Assembly (NCBI RefSeq): GCF_004138165.1
Contig: NZ_RYFF01000001.1
Location: 1 to 64,000 of the forward strand
Reading direction: 5' to 3'
Source: Candidatus Chloroploca sp. Khr17
GTDB taxonomy: Bacteria > Chloroflexota > Chloroflexia > Chloroflexales > Chloroflexaceae
Length of the DNA: 64,000 nucleotides
Both the position numbers and the translations under genes were made by a program. This document shows, piece by piece, positions 25,517 to 34,065 of this stretch. The notes under the pieces were generated by a model. It was not told the origin of the DNA. It worked only from the letters and a program-made list of their open reading frames with translations, and made no database searches. Within the stretch, counting starts at the first letter, position 1. Each line of letters begins with the position of its first letter.

Positions 25517-26992
25517 TTACTCAAAGAGCACCCAGGTATCTTTGCTCCCACCGCCTTGTGACGAATTGACGACCAGCGAACCTTTGCGCAGCGCCACCCG
25601 GGTCAGGCCCCCCGGCACAATCGTGATCTGATCGTCGCCACTATTCAGAATATAGGGGCGCAAATCAACATGCCGCGGCTCAACGGCCCCATCCACAAAA
25701 CAGGGTGCCCGTGAGAGTTGCAAGGTCGGTTGGGCAATATAATTGCGCGGTTCATACTCGATCAAGCGACGAAAGCGCTCACGTTCTTCGCCGGTACTAT
25801 GTGGCCCAATCAGCATACCATAGCCCCCCGACTCACCAACCGACTTGACAACCAGTTTGTCGAGATGGTCAAGCACATAGGCCCGTTGCCTATCATCTTC
25901 GCACAAATAGGTTTCGACATTGGGCAAAATCGGCTCGACACCCATGTAATACTGGATAATCTTTGGCACATAGGCATAAATGGCCTTGTCGTCAGCGACA
26001 CCTGTACCAATTGCATTCGCAAGCACCACATTGCCCGCCCGATAGGCATTGAAGAGCCCGGCCACCCCGAGGATTGAGTCGGGGCGGAAGGCGAGTGGAT
26101 CGATGAAGTCATCATCAATGCGCCGATAGATCACATCAACCTGGCGCAGACCAGCCGTCGTTCGCATATAGACCACCGAGTCGTGAACGAGCAGATCGCG
26201 GCCTTCGACCAGTTCAACGCCCATCTGACGAGCCAGGAAGGTATGTTCAAAATAGGCCGAATTGAATACCCCTGGGGTCAGCACCACAATCGTCGGATCA
26301 GGCCGATGCACCGGGGCCAGCGAACGCAGCGTTGTCAGTAGCACCTGCCCATAATGATCAATCGGGCGCACCCCCGTATGCGCAAAGAGGCGTGGAAAAG
26401 CCCGCTTCATCACCCCGCGATTGGTCAGCATATAACTGACCCCGCTGGGCACTCGCAGATTATCTTCCAGCACCGCAAATTCACCCGAAGGCAAGCGCAC
26501 CAGGTCTGTTCCGACAACCGAGGTGTAGACTTTGCCCGGCACATCCACCCCGCGCATCTCACGGCGATAGTGGTGGCACGTATAGACAAGTTCACGGGGA
26601 ATGACCTTGTCGGTCAGGATCTTGCCCTCGTGGTAGATGTCGTCCAGGAACATATTCAGCGCCATAATGCGCTGTTTCAGCCCCGCCTCGATCACCGCCC
26701 ACTCACTCGACGTAATAATCCGCGGCAATAGATCATACGGAAAGATCCGCTCGGTGCCCTCGGTATCACCATAGACCGTAAAGGTAATGCCCTGGTTGAG
26801 AAACGTCAGATCGGCATAACGTTGCCGCCCGTGCAGATCCTCAGCGGATAATTCCAACAAACGGCGGTACAACGGCATGTACGGCGGACGCACCCGACCC
26901 TCTGCCGTGAACATCTCGTCATAGGCGGTATCGAGGGTATAGCTGTTGAACAGCGGGTGATCGATCTCAGGAGCGCTGCGTTCAGTGAGCAT
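25517..26992 (-). CDS. Circularly permuted ATP-grasp type 2 protein (DUF404/DUF407)
   Basis: A 491-residue protein of the circularly permuted ATP-grasp family. Landmarks are [44 protein letters not shown] (ATP and metal-binding region), [29 protein letters not shown] and [10 protein letters not shown], in that order. ATP-grasp ligases form peptide or amide bonds through an acyl-phosphate, and this type has been predicted to make small peptides or peptide tags. It is the first gene of a five-gene operon (ATP-grasp, Alpha-E, transglutaminase, membrane protein, GNAT), driven by a good promoter at 27101-27129. Confidence 0.93.
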   Translation of the reverse strand: MLTERSAPEIDHPLFNSYTLDTAYDEMFTAEGRVRPPYMPLYRRLLELSAEDLHGRQRYADLTFLNQGITFTVYGDTEGTERIFPYDLLPRIITSSEWAVIEAGLKQRIMALNMFLDDIYHEGKILTDKVIPRELVYTCHHYRREMRGVDVPGKVYTSVVGTDLVRLPSGEFAVLEDNLRVPSGVSYMLTNRGVMKRAFPRLFAHTGVRPIDHYGQVLLTTLRSLAPVHRPDPTIVVLTPGVFNSAYFEHTFLARQMGVELVEGRDLLVHDSVVYMRTTAGLRQVDVIYRRIDDDFIDPLAFRPDSILGVAGLFNAYRAGNVVLANAIGTGVADDKAIYAYVPKIIQYYMGVEPILPNVETYLCEDDRQRAYVLDHLDKLVVKSVGESGGYGMLIGPHSTGEERERFRRLIEYEPRNYIAQPTLQLSRAPCFVDGAVEPRHVDLRPYILNSGDDQITIVPGGLTRVALRKGSLVVNSSQGGGSKDTWVLFE

Positions 26993-27100
26993 AGGATATC
27001 CAGAGCTACATCTGTCACTGCAAAAACAGAGATCACAAGAGAGGTAGAGGCGGGCAGCGCTGCCCAGACTGCTTCAGTTTGGCTCTCAGGGTTAGTGGAT

Positions 27101-27129
27101 ATAGTACTGCGTGCCTCGCATTTCGTCAA
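27101..27129 (-). promoter_or_regulatory. Sigma-70-type promoter of the ATP-grasp operon
   Basis: On the minus strand TTGACG (27129-27124) and TACTAT (27106-27101) are separated by exactly 17 bp, about 110 bases upstream of the ATP-grasp ATG at 26992. Confidence 0.7.
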
Positions 27130-27141
27130 CTAGAATCAATA

Positions 27142-27166
27142 ACACGCGGTCTCCTTGACCGCGTGT
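27142..27166 (-). terminator. Intrinsic terminator after the desaturase gene
   Basis: ACACGCGGTC (27142-27151) pairs with GACCGCGTGT (27157-27166). Read leftwards the stem is followed by TTATTGATT, a weak U-tract, 47 bases after the desaturase stop. This separates it from the ATP-grasp operon. Confidence 0.65.
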
Positions 27167-27212
27167 CACGCTTCACCAGCGCATTATGCAGCGCATGTGC
27201 GCTGCACAGTGC

Positions 27213-28103
27213 TCAATCACCCATCCCATCGGCCGTTGCCGGAATGACCCGGCGCTGCAAATCGGTCTCTTTTACCCGCACGACATTCCAGACGAGCCCA
27301 ACCCGTTCGAGTCCTCGGATCAGGTAGGCCGAAAAGTCGATCTGCCACCAGCGCAACCCATGAAAAGCCGAACGAGGAAAGGCGTGATGGTTGTTGTGCC
27401 AGCCTTCACCAAAGGCGAGCAGACCCACCAGGAAGTTGTTCCGACTCGCGTCGCGGGTCTGGTAGTCACGTCGCCCAAACGTATGACAGATCGAGTTGAC
27501 ACTCCAAGTGATGTGGTGCGTCAAAAAGATGCGTACCAACCCACCCCAGAGCAAGCCACTCCACCCGGCAATGAGTGTCGGAATGATCAAACCGACGGCC
27601 ACCCAGAGCACCCAGGTCTTTGCGACCCACACGACATCGGGGTCTTTCTTGAGCCAGGTGCCGTACACGTCAACCTTGTGCTTATGGTTGAACATCCAGC
27701 CCACATGCGCATGCCACAGCCCTTCGAGTGGGCTGTGCGGGTCATCCTCGCCGTCCGAATGGGCATGGTGCTGAATATGCGTCGAAGCCCAGGTGATGGG
27801 ATCACCTTCGAGCGCCATGCTCCCCGAGATGAGCATCAAGCGCTTCATCCACCAGGTCGTCTCAAAGCTCTTGTGGGTAAGCAGGCGGTGAAACCCGACC
27901 GTAATGCCGAGCCCCGAAATAATGTAGAGCACCAGCATCAGTGTGAGGTCAACCCAGTTGACCCACTGATTCCAGAGCATCACGATTGCCACAATGGTAC
28001 CAAGAAAGGGAATGACGACCACTGCAAGCACAACCAGCTTTTCGGCCCATGATTTCTCGATGACAGGTTCTTCGGCCACTCGATTGGGGACAGTACGTGC
28101 CAT
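27213..28103 (-). CDS. Acyl-CoA/acyl-lipid desaturase (delta-9 type)
   Basis: A 296-residue integral membrane di-iron desaturase that introduces a double bond into fatty acyl chains. The three histidine boxes are intact: HRLLTH (about residues 71-76), HIQHHAH (about 108-114) and HNNHH (about 239-243). Four hydrophobic segments flank them (VLAVVVIPFLGTIVAIVML, LMLVLYIISGLGITVGF, and two after the second box). GAGGAAAT precedes the ATG by four bases. It has its own terminator and appears monocistronic. It probably adjusts membrane fluidity. Confidence 0.94.
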   Translation of the reverse strand: MARTVPNRVAEEPVIEKSWAEKLVVLAVVVIPFLGTIVAIVMLWNQWVNWVDLTLMLVLYIISGLGITVGFHRLLTHKSFETTWWMKRLMLISGSMALEGDPITWASTHIQHHAHSDGEDDPHSPLEGLWHAHVGWMFNHKHKVDVYGTWLKKDPDVVWVAKTWVLWVAVGLIIPTLIAGWSGLLWGGLVRIFLTHHITWSVNSICHTFGRRDYQTRDASRNNFLVGLLAFGEGWHNNHHAFPRSAFHGLRWWQIDFSAYLIRGLERVGLVWNVVRVKETDLQRRVIPATADGMGD

Positions 28104-28325
28104 AGGTATTTCCTCTGAAAGTAGTGTTGCGAAGGCCGTCGCTGTGGCGCACTTGCTGCGCTACCCGCGTGCGACGTCCTCCTCCTTTCAGCAGTATACG
28201 TTGCTGGCGCGTCCCCCGGAAGTGCTGTCAGGCTAGTCAGCAGTCACGTTCCGAATTCCTTGTGCCTTCTGTCACATATGACTAGAGACATATGCCTCTA
28301 GAGAGAAGCCCCCGTCTCATTGGCC

Positions 28326-29006
28326 CTAGCGCTGGCTGCTATCAGGCGGCGTTGCGGGCATCGGCAAGAGCGGGGCAAGCGGGTTGACCAGGCGATCAAC
28401 AATGGCCCCAAGCCGCTGAAACTGTGGCCCGAGCTCGGTCTCTGCGAGCGGGATATTCACTGGCACATCGAGTTGTACTGGAATGGATGTAACAAGTTTG
28501 ACATTCATATTCAGATCAACAGGCAACTCAAGGCCAGCAGGCAACTCAATGCTGACGGTAGCATTGAGGTTGCCGCCGCCACCGGGGAAAGTAATCGCTG
28601 CCGGGGCCACTAGGGGGACTGGTTCAGTCAGGCGCACAATATTGCGCTCGGTCATGATGGTGTCGGGATTGATCGGCACATCAAGCTCGATCGGCAAGCG
28701 GGTATCAAGGGGGACGGTATAGATGATCGTCGCACCTTCGAGATCTTTCACCACATCCTGCAACTCAGAGAGATTGGCCGCCGCAAACGTCTGGGTATTG
28801 CCAACAATCGAATTGACCTGATTACGGTTATTCAGCAAAATACCGCCCAGCAGCCCGACGATGATAAGCAAGATTGCGTTGATAAAAAACGAGGTCCAGA
28901 TCAAGGCTTTGTAGAGAGGCGCAAGACGGGCATACCGGGGGCGGGGGCGTGTCGCAACTTCAGGGGTTGCTGACGCATGTGATTGAGTAACAGGTTCGAC
29001 GGCCAT
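28326..29006 (-). CDS. Membrane-anchored protein of unknown function
   Basis: A 226-residue protein with one transmembrane helix near residues 35-56 (FFINAILLIIVGLLGGILL) after a basic cytoplasmic tail, so the remaining 170 residues should be outside. The outer part is proline and valine rich with repeated short beta-like phrases of the type LPIELDVPINPD, LELPVDLNMNVKL, IPVQLDVPVNIPL, and an amphipathic region before the end. I recognise no family. It may be a surface or cell-envelope spacer protein. Confidence 0.7.
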   Translation of the reverse strand: MAVEPVTQSHASATPEVATRPRPRYARLAPLYKALIWTSFFINAILLIIVGLLGGILLNNRNQVNSIVGNTQTFAAANLSELQDVVKDLEGATIIYTVPLDTRLPIELDVPINPDTIMTERNIVRLTEPVPLVAPAAITFPGGGGNLNATVSIELPAGLELPVDLNMNVKLVTSIPVQLDVPVNIPLAETELGPQFQRLGAIVDRLVNPLAPLLPMPATPPDSSQR

Positions 29007-29124
29007 GCTGAACCTCCCTCGCTTCTGTTGTGGCCTAACTCAAGACATAACGTGACTGATCACAGTCTACTGAGCAGGATCATACCACGCCCTATCAAAG
29101 CTGTAAAGCCTTTGTTGCCTGGCC

Positions 29125-29823
29125 CTACTCGGCGCGTTTCATATAGGCCGTAACCCCATTGAGGCCAACGCGCCGTTCTAGTTCGCGCACACGTTCCATG
29201 GCCGACCGGTAGGGATGCTGGGCTTCAAGCATACGCTGAGCAGCACGCGTACAACCAAGCCAGCAGAGATGCTGGTAGGCGACCCATTCGGCATGACCCT
29301 CGCGTAATGCATCATCCTGGAGCAACGGGCAATGTTCGCCCTGCCAGGCATGCGCATATTCATGGGCTACCGTGGTGCGGTAGGTCAACCGGGGCAACCC
29401 ATAGAGCATATAGATTGCCCGCAGATGCCCGCGACGCTGATAGATACCCAATGTCTGCAAGCCTGGCCCTGGGGTTGTGCCTCCTTCGCTCCGGAGAGCT
29501 TCGAGCGTCGGTGCATCAATGACCCGCAGGGCGACACCTACATTGAGCGTCATGCCGAGTTGCGCCACCACCCCGGCAACCGTTTCGTCAAAGAGCGCCT
29601 GCGCAACCAGCGGGTCATAGATGGCGGTAAGATGACAGTGGGCGCAATGCAAACGGCCATCATGCAAGCGCCAGTGAGCTTCACCCACTGGTGCACCGCA
29701 ACTTGCGCAACGAGGTCGTGTCGCCATACAATTGGCACAGTAACGCTCGCGCCGCCCCACAAGGGTGAAGTAGCGATCGCGTAACTCGTTCCCACACGCC
29801 GCGCATTGCTCTGAATTCCACAT
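29125..29823 (-). CDS. DA1-like protein: LIM-type zinc fingers and zinc peptidase domain
   Basis: A 232-residue protein. Residues about 7-63 contain four CxxC pairs (CAACG, CANCM, CASCG, CAHCH), the arrangement of a LIM-like or double zinc-ribbon domain. Residues about 140-190 contain the gluzincin-type motif VAHEYAHAW followed by ALREGHAEWVAYQHL, with a distal Glu in EGHAEW. Plant DA1 ubiquitin-activated peptidases combine a LIM domain with a HExMHAW metallopeptidase in the same order, and bacterial homologues are poorly characterised. It lacks a signal peptide, so it is probably cytoplasmic. Confidence 0.75.
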   Translation of the reverse strand: MWNSEQCAACGNELRDRYFTLVGRRERYCANCMATRPRCASCGAPVGEAHWRLHDGRLHCAHCHLTAIYDPLVAQALFDETVAGVVAQLGMTLNVGVALRVIDAPTLEALRSEGGTTPGPGLQTLGIYQRRGHLRAIYMLYGLPRLTYRTTVAHEYAHAWQGEHCPLLQDDALREGHAEWVAYQHLCWLGCTRAAQRMLEAQHPYRSAMERVRELERRVGLNGVTAYMKRAE

Positions 29824-29834
29824 ACTGGCCCCTA

Positions 29835-29956
29835 AGAGGCTGTCTGAAACGTCGACCGTTTGCTCCGGAGCGCCGACTTTAGCCGACTAAAGCCGTCACT
29901 CCAAGGGCACACCACGTGGTGGAGAACGATGCTGGCACCCTTTTCAGACAGCCTCT
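29835..29956. mobile_element. MITE-like element with 15-bp perfect terminal repeats
   Basis: AGAGGCTGTCTGAAA (29835-29849) and TTTCAGACAGCCTCT (29942-29956) are perfect inverted ends of a 122-bp unit with no gene inside. The AGAGGCTGTCTGAAA ends resemble those of IS5-group elements, so it may be moved in trans. The inner part carries TTTAGCCGACTAAAG. Confidence 0.75.
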
Positions 29957-30074
29957 AATTCTACAACGAGCGTAACCTCGCACTGACGTGTTGCGCGAAG
30001 TACCATTGGTGACAAAAGCACACAAAAAGGACGCGCTCTCCGCGAGGGTGTGTTCTTTGACGCAGCCTTCTTGA

Positions 30075-30731
30075 TCAGCGTTCTTCGGCGAGGCGCTCAC
30101 CGAGCCATTGCTGCATCAACCGCACGCCATCGGGGTGAATGCCGTGCCCTATTGGATACTCCTGGTAGGTATGCCGCACTGGCAATGGTTCGAGCAAAGC
30201 ACGGGTATGGTGGGCAGCAGTCACCGGAATCACATCATCATACGTGCCATGCATCTGCAAAATCGGCATGTTGGTCAGGGCTTCAGGCAAATCGGTCGGC
30301 AGCAACTCGGGATCGAGATAGCCGCTCGAGGCAATAATGCCCGCAATTGCCTCGGGAATATGCACCGAGAGCGCCAGGCTAATGATGGCCCCCTGACTAA
30401 AGCCAAGCAGATAGGTACGCCGCGGATTCGTGCCAATCCGCGCCGGCAGATCGACCACAAACCGTTGGGCCAATTCCACCGCATGCGCCCGCGTCGTCGG
30501 GTCGGGGATCAGCCGCCCAGGCGTCCCCCCGAGATGATACCAGGCGTACCCACCCCACGGGAGCGTCAGCGGTGCGCGTGCGCTCACGACATAAAAGTGG
30601 GGGTCAACATAATTCGCCAGATCAAAGAGATCGTGTTCATTCGCCCCATAGCCATGCATCAGCAAGAGCAGTGGGGGAGCCTCATCGGTTGTCTGGCGTG
30701 GTTTGCGTTCAATCGTATGGATCGTCGTCAC
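30075..30731 (-). CDS. Carboxylesterase/phospholipase of the alpha/beta-hydrolase fold
   Basis: A 218-residue serine hydrolase of the phospholipase/carboxylesterase (YpfH/EstB) family. It shows the oxyanion strand LLLMHGYGANEHDL, the nucleophile elbow LLGFSQGAI (Ser about residue 115), Asp in MHGTYDDVIPV and His in YPIGHGIHPDG. Short acyl esters or lysophospholipids are the expected substrates. Its start overlaps the stop of the LysM gene by four bases, so the two are co-translated. Confidence 0.9.
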   Translation of the reverse strand: MTTIHTIERKPRQTTDEAPPLLLLMHGYGANEHDLFDLANYVDPHFYVVSARAPLTLPWGGYAWYHLGGTPGRLIPDPTTRAHAVELAQRFVVDLPARIGTNPRRTYLLGFSQGAIISLALSVHIPEAIAGIIASSGYLDPELLPTDLPEALTNMPILQMHGTYDDVIPVTAAHHTRALLEPLPVRHTYQEYPIGHGIHPDGVRLMQQWLGERLAEER

Positions 30732-31315
30732 GGAATGATCAACTCCTGGTCTATGCGCAGGCTATCAGCCTGCTCGGGCGTAAGATTATTCACGCGTAGT
30801 AGATCAGCCACACTCACTCCAAAGCGCTCAGCAATGCTCCGGAAGGTGTCACCAGCCACAACCGTATAACGCTGGCCCCCAGCAGGAGGCTCAGGCGTCG
30901 GCTCAGGCGTCGGCTCAGGTGTCGGTTCAGACGTCGGCTCAGGTGTCGGTTCTGGCGTCACCGTTGGCTCAGGCGTCGCGGTAGGCGTCGCCGTTGGCCG
31001 TGGGGTCAACGTGGGAATAGGGGGCATAGCCGTCGGCCTCGGATCTTCTGTCAACCCTGGGTCTAGCTCAAGCACCACTGGCGCACCTGGCGGTGCCCCT
31101 GGCAATAGCAAGGTCAAATTGCCAACCCGCAACACATTTGTCTCGGCACGCGACAACCCTAGTGCGGCCCCAATCGCCAGGGCAAAGATCAACGCAACAC
31201 CGATCACCATGGTGCGTTCACCAATCCGCCGATGCGCCAAGCGCAGCAGAACCGCGCCGAGAATCGGCAAAACGAGAGCCACAAAGAGCAGAAGATACAT
31301 TAATGATTGCGCCAT
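30728..31315 (-). CDS. Membrane-anchored LysM protein with a Pro/Thr/Glu-rich linker
   Basis: A 195-residue protein with two hydrophobic segments near its N-terminus (MYLLLFVALVLPILGAVLL and TMVIGVALIFALAIGAALGL), then an extracellular linker of PTPEPTPEP repeats (about residues 95-145), and a C-terminal LysM domain (YTVVAGDTFRSIAERFGVSVADLLRVNN). LysM binds peptidoglycan or chitin-like glycans, so this tethers the membrane to the wall. The linker DNA has an imperfect 12-18-bp periodicity (30895-30975). It overlaps the esterase gene by four bases. Confidence 0.85.
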   Translation of the reverse strand: MAQSLMYLLLFVALVLPILGAVLLRLAHRRIGERTMVIGVALIFALAIGAALGLSRAETNVLRVGNLTLLLPGAPPGAPVVLELDPGLTEDPRPTAMPPIPTLTPRPTATPTATPEPTVTPEPTPEPTSEPTPEPTPEPTPEPPAGGQRYTVVAGDTFRSIAERFGVSVADLLRVNNLTPEQADSLRIDQELIIP

Positions 31316-31377
31316 AGCAAGATTATTGTACCATATGCGTTAGGCGCAGCGTTGCGACGTTGCGGTCTCGCCCAGGG

Positions 31378-31498
31378 CTGATGCAAAGTCCCAGGAGCGT
31401 TAGATAAAGTCCGTAGATGACTTTGCATCAGCACACGATGCGCCTGCCGGCGCACCACCACGCAGGAAAACGGGGGCGTGGGGGAACGTGGTTCCCCC
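31378..31498. repeat. Composite intergenic repeat, GATGCAAAGTC family, copy 2
   Basis: CTGATGCAAAGTC (31378-31390) and GACTTTGCATCAG (31419-31431) bound a 54-bp unit. The next 67 bp match 20033-20099 in inverted orientation with about one mismatch. Confidence 0.85.
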
Positions 31499-31531
31499 CA
31501 TTTTCAGCGTAGCCCTGCGGTCTCGCAGAAC

Positions 31532-31580
31532 GTATGCTGGCGCACACGACCAACTTTGCTCGCCATGTGCGCCAGCATAC
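31532..31580. promoter_or_regulatory. Hairpin upstream of the VanZ-like gene
   Basis: GTATGCTGGCGCACA (31532-31546) pairs perfectly with TGTGCGCCAGCATAC (31566-31580) around a 19-base loop, ending 38 bases before the ATG at 31619. It may be an operator or a leader structure. Confidence 0.55.
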
Positions 31581-31618
31581 ATATGATTCACCGGTCATCC
31601 AACCCAACGAGCACCCAT

Positions 31619-32782
31619 ATGTTACCGCTACACTCTACTCGCGCCCGGCTCGCTACCGCGATGCTCGGCTATTTCATCCTTGTGATCGTCTTGCTGACCC
31701 TCTACCCTTTCTATTTCGTGATCCCCACGCAGTTTGAAATCGATCTGCGTGTGCGCCTCGACGATATCATCGAGAATATCATGCTGTTGCTTCCCATCGG
31801 CTTTCTCTATCGCCTGACTGGCGGGACTCGCCGCAGGGCACTCATCCTGGGGTTCACGTTGAGCATAAGCATCGAGAGTCTGCAACTCTTCCTCCCGGTG
31901 CGGACTGCCGCCCCGGTAGATGTGGTAGCCAATACGCTGGGGGCTGTCGCAGGCGCATGGCTCTATGATCACCTGACGGCACGTATTGCGATGACACCGG
32001 CGATGGTTGGCCGTCTGGCGCTTGAAACCCCGCTCATGGGCCTTTTGTATATGCTGATACCCCTGCTCTGGATGAACGCTCTCGCCCTAGAGATCGAACC
32101 CGACCGTTGGATTTTGACTGGGCTCATCGGTGTGAGTGGGGCGATCATCCTCAGTGATATCTACCGTATGTGGGGCAGCCAGATCGGGCTACGTTCGCAG
32201 GGTTGGGTCGGTCTCGCTGCTGCAGGCTGGTGTCTGCTCGGGATGAGTCCTGGCGTAAGGCACATCTTCCCGACAGTCCCGCTGGTCATTGGGATGGCCC
32301 TACTCACCGTTGCTCGCGCTGCCTTCCCGTGGCGCATCACCGAGCGTCGCTTTGAGCGAATCACCCTCGGGCGTATTCTGCCAGGTTTCACCATCTACGT
32401 GATCCTGCTCGCCCTCTGGCCGCCGTTCCGCGAACTCACCGCATGGCACGGCACCTTTGGCCTGACTGACCGGATCGAGCCAGTGAACGCACGCTATCCT
32501 GCAGCCCTGCTCGAATACCTGGCAGCCTTTACCGTGCTCGGCTACATCAGCGCCGAATGGCGCGGACGGGCCGAACTACCCCTGGCGCAGGATCTGCCAC
32601 GTCTGATCCTCATTGCCTTCGGAGCCGCCCTCGCCATAGAGGCTCTCATTGGCTTTCAAGAAGGGCCGGGAGCCAGTTTTGTCCGTCTTTGCTTGGTGGT
32701 CAGCGGTGCCTTGAGCGGTGGCATGATCTACCACCTCCAACGAAGCCATGTGCGCTTCCTGCTCGGACACCCAGAGCGTTAG
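31619..32782 (+). CDS. VanZ-like polytopic membrane protein
   Basis: A 388-residue membrane protein. The N-terminal 130 residues match the VanZ family pattern: a first TM (MLGYFILVIVLLTLYPF), then DIIENIMLLLPIGFLYRL, where Asn and Pro-x-Gly are characteristic, SISIESLQLFLPVRTAAPVDVVANTLGA, and a further TM. About six more hydrophobic segments follow, so it is about twice the length of classic VanZ. VanZ proteins confer teicoplanin tolerance in some Gram-positives; most homologues, this one included, have no assigned role. The ATG at 31619 is chosen because earlier in-frame codons lie in repeat and hairpin sequence. Confidence 0.8.
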   Translation: MLPLHSTRARLATAMLGYFILVIVLLTLYPFYFVIPTQFEIDLRVRLDDIIENIMLLLPIGFLYRLTGGTRRRALILGFTLSISIESLQLFLPVRTAAPVDVVANTLGAVAGAWLYDHLTARIAMTPAMVGRLALETPLMGLLYMLIPLLWMNALALEIEPDRWILTGLIGVSGAIILSDIYRMWGSQIGLRSQGWVGLAAAGWCLLGMSPGVRHIFPTVPLVIGMALLTVARAAFPWRITERRFERITLGRILPGFTIYVILLALWPPFRELTAWHGTFGLTDRIEPVNARYPAALLEYLAAFTVLGYISAEWRGRAELPLAQDLPRLILIAFGAALAIEALIGFQEGPGASFVRLCLVVSGALSGGMIYHLQRSHVRFLLGHPER

Positions 32783-32816
32783 GGCATTAGGGCTAGCTAC
32801 CTACCGGGTGAATCTG

Positions 32817-32825
32817 TGGTATACT
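32817..32825 (+). promoter_or_regulatory. Extended -10 promoter of the rpsP operon
   Basis: TGGTATACT, preceded by TG, lies 50 bases upstream of the rpsP ATG (32875). A GGAGGA ribosome site (32861-32866) lies eight bases before the ATG. Confidence 0.55.
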
Positions 32826-32874
32826 GAACGCTTAGTATGCGTCTGATATAGTGTCCTGGAGGAAATAGACACCT

Positions 32875-33162
32875 ATGGTTAGAATTCGTCTTCGCCGCAC
32901 TGGCAAGACCAAACAGCCTAGCTACCGCGTCGTTGTGGCTGATGCACGCTCGCCTCGTGATGGTCGGTTTATTGAAATTATTGGTCACTACAATCCTGTT
33001 CGTCAACCCAAGGTGCTTGAGATCAAGGCTGATCGCGCACGCTACTGGCTTGGCGTCGGGGCTCAGCCGAGCGATACAGTCGTGCGGTTGCTCAAGCAGG
33101 TTCACGTGCTCGATAGTGAAGGCAAACTTATGCCGGCTTCAACTGAGCCTGTCGAGGCGTAA
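32875..33162 (+). CDS. rpsP: Ribosomal protein bS16
   Basis: A 95-residue small-subunit protein that stabilises 16S rRNA folding. [30 protein letters not shown] and [10 protein letters not shown] are family signatures, and length and C-terminal tail are normal. It opens the rpsP-khpA-rimM cluster, which is widely conserved; the usual following genes trmD and rplS are absent here. Confidence 0.98.
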   Translation: MVRIRLRRTGKTKQPSYRVVVADARSPRDGRFIEIIGHYNPVRQPKVLEIKADRARYWLGVGAQPSDTVVRLLKQVHVLDSEGKLMPASTEPVEA

Positions 33163-33209
33163 TTGCAAGCGTGATCAGGCGCTGAGTGATTAGATGTGCA
33201 GGGTTCGCA

Positions 33210-33437
33210 ATGAAAGCACTGCTCGAATATATTGCGTTGAGCCTGGTGGATAACCACGAGGCCGTCCACATTAAAGAGCGCGTTGGTCGGTTTACCGTAA
33301 CCTATGAGTTGTCCGTCGCCTCTGACGAGACGGGCAAGGTGATCGGGCGAAGTGGCCGGGTTGCCAAGGCTATCCGTGATTTGATGGGTGTGGCTGCGGC
33401 ACGCCAGAATAAACGTGTCCACGTTGATATTGAGTAA
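33210..33437 (+). CDS. khpA: KH-domain RNA-binding protein KhpA
   Basis: A 75-residue protein with a single KH domain: the GXXG loop is in VIGRSGRVAKAIRDLM. The ATG at 33210 (MKALLEYIALSLVDN) gives the family's normal length; a GTG at 33186 would add eight residues. KhpA binds small RNAs and mRNAs and is associated with ribosome and cell-division control in other bacteria. It lies 47 bases after rpsP. Confidence 0.93.
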   Translation: MKALLEYIALSLVDNHEAVHIKERVGRFTVTYELSVASDETGKVIGRSGRVAKAIRDLMGVAAARQNKRVHVDIE

Positions 33438-33515
33438 TACGAATTGCATGCAGGTTGCTGAACCGTGCGTTGTGCCAGGGTGTCGGCAAGCTGCATGCTC
33501 TTTTTATCTAGATTT

Positions 33516-34034
33516 ATGAGCGACGAGCAATTGCTGTTGATTGGTCAGATCCTGGCCCCCTTTGGGGTACAGGGACAACTGAAAGTACGCGGGGTGACCG
33601 ACCGCCCCGATTATATTGCGCACCACGTCAAGCGGCTCACGCTGCAAGTGGGCAAGCAGCGTACCCAGTATACGATGGTGCGCCTCCACGAACATAAGCC
33701 TGGGCAACTTGTGCTGACGCTTGAGGGCGTTGCCAGTCGTGAAGCAGCCGAAGCTTTGCGCGGGGCCGAGATCTATATCCACGAGTCTGAGGCCGCCCCA
33801 CTCGCCGACGATGAGTATTTTATTCATCAACTCATTGGGCTCAAGGTGGTGACGGTCGCCGAGCAAGACGTTGGCACTGTGCGTGATGTACTCACGACCG
33901 GGGCCGGTGAGATCCTTGTGATTGCGCGCCCCGGCCAACCCGATGCGCTCGTCCCGATGGTTCACACCTTTATTGGCCGCCTCGATCTCGCCGCTGGAGT
34001 GGTGGTGATAGACCCGATCGAAGGCCTCTTGTAG
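33516..34034 (+). CDS. rimM: 16S rRNA-processing protein RimM
   Basis: A 172-residue 30S maturation factor that binds bS19. The N-terminal reductase-like barrel shows LLIGQILAPFGVQGQLKVRG and the C-terminal PRC-barrel shows DEYFIHQLIGLKVVTVAEQDVGTVRDVL and VPMVHTFIGRLDLAAGVVVIDPIEGLL. The ATG at 33516 (MSDEQ) fits the family better than the frame beginning at 33465. It ends 31 bases from the convergent histidine kinase gene. Confidence 0.96.
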   Translation: MSDEQLLLIGQILAPFGVQGQLKVRGVTDRPDYIAHHVKRLTLQVGKQRTQYTMVRLHEHKPGQLVLTLEGVASREAAEALRGAEIYIHESEAAPLADDEYFIHQLIGLKVVTVAEQDVGTVRDVLTTGAGEILVIARPGQPDALVPMVHTFIGRLDLAAGVVVIDPIEGLL

Positions 34035-34065
34035 GCCCTAGCTACCCCGAACGGGCTTCGCCCCG

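Noticed and set aside
30890-30975. Tandem repeat of 12-18 bp as a separate repeat element
   Set aside because: It encodes the PTPEP linker of the LysM protein, so it is part of that gene.
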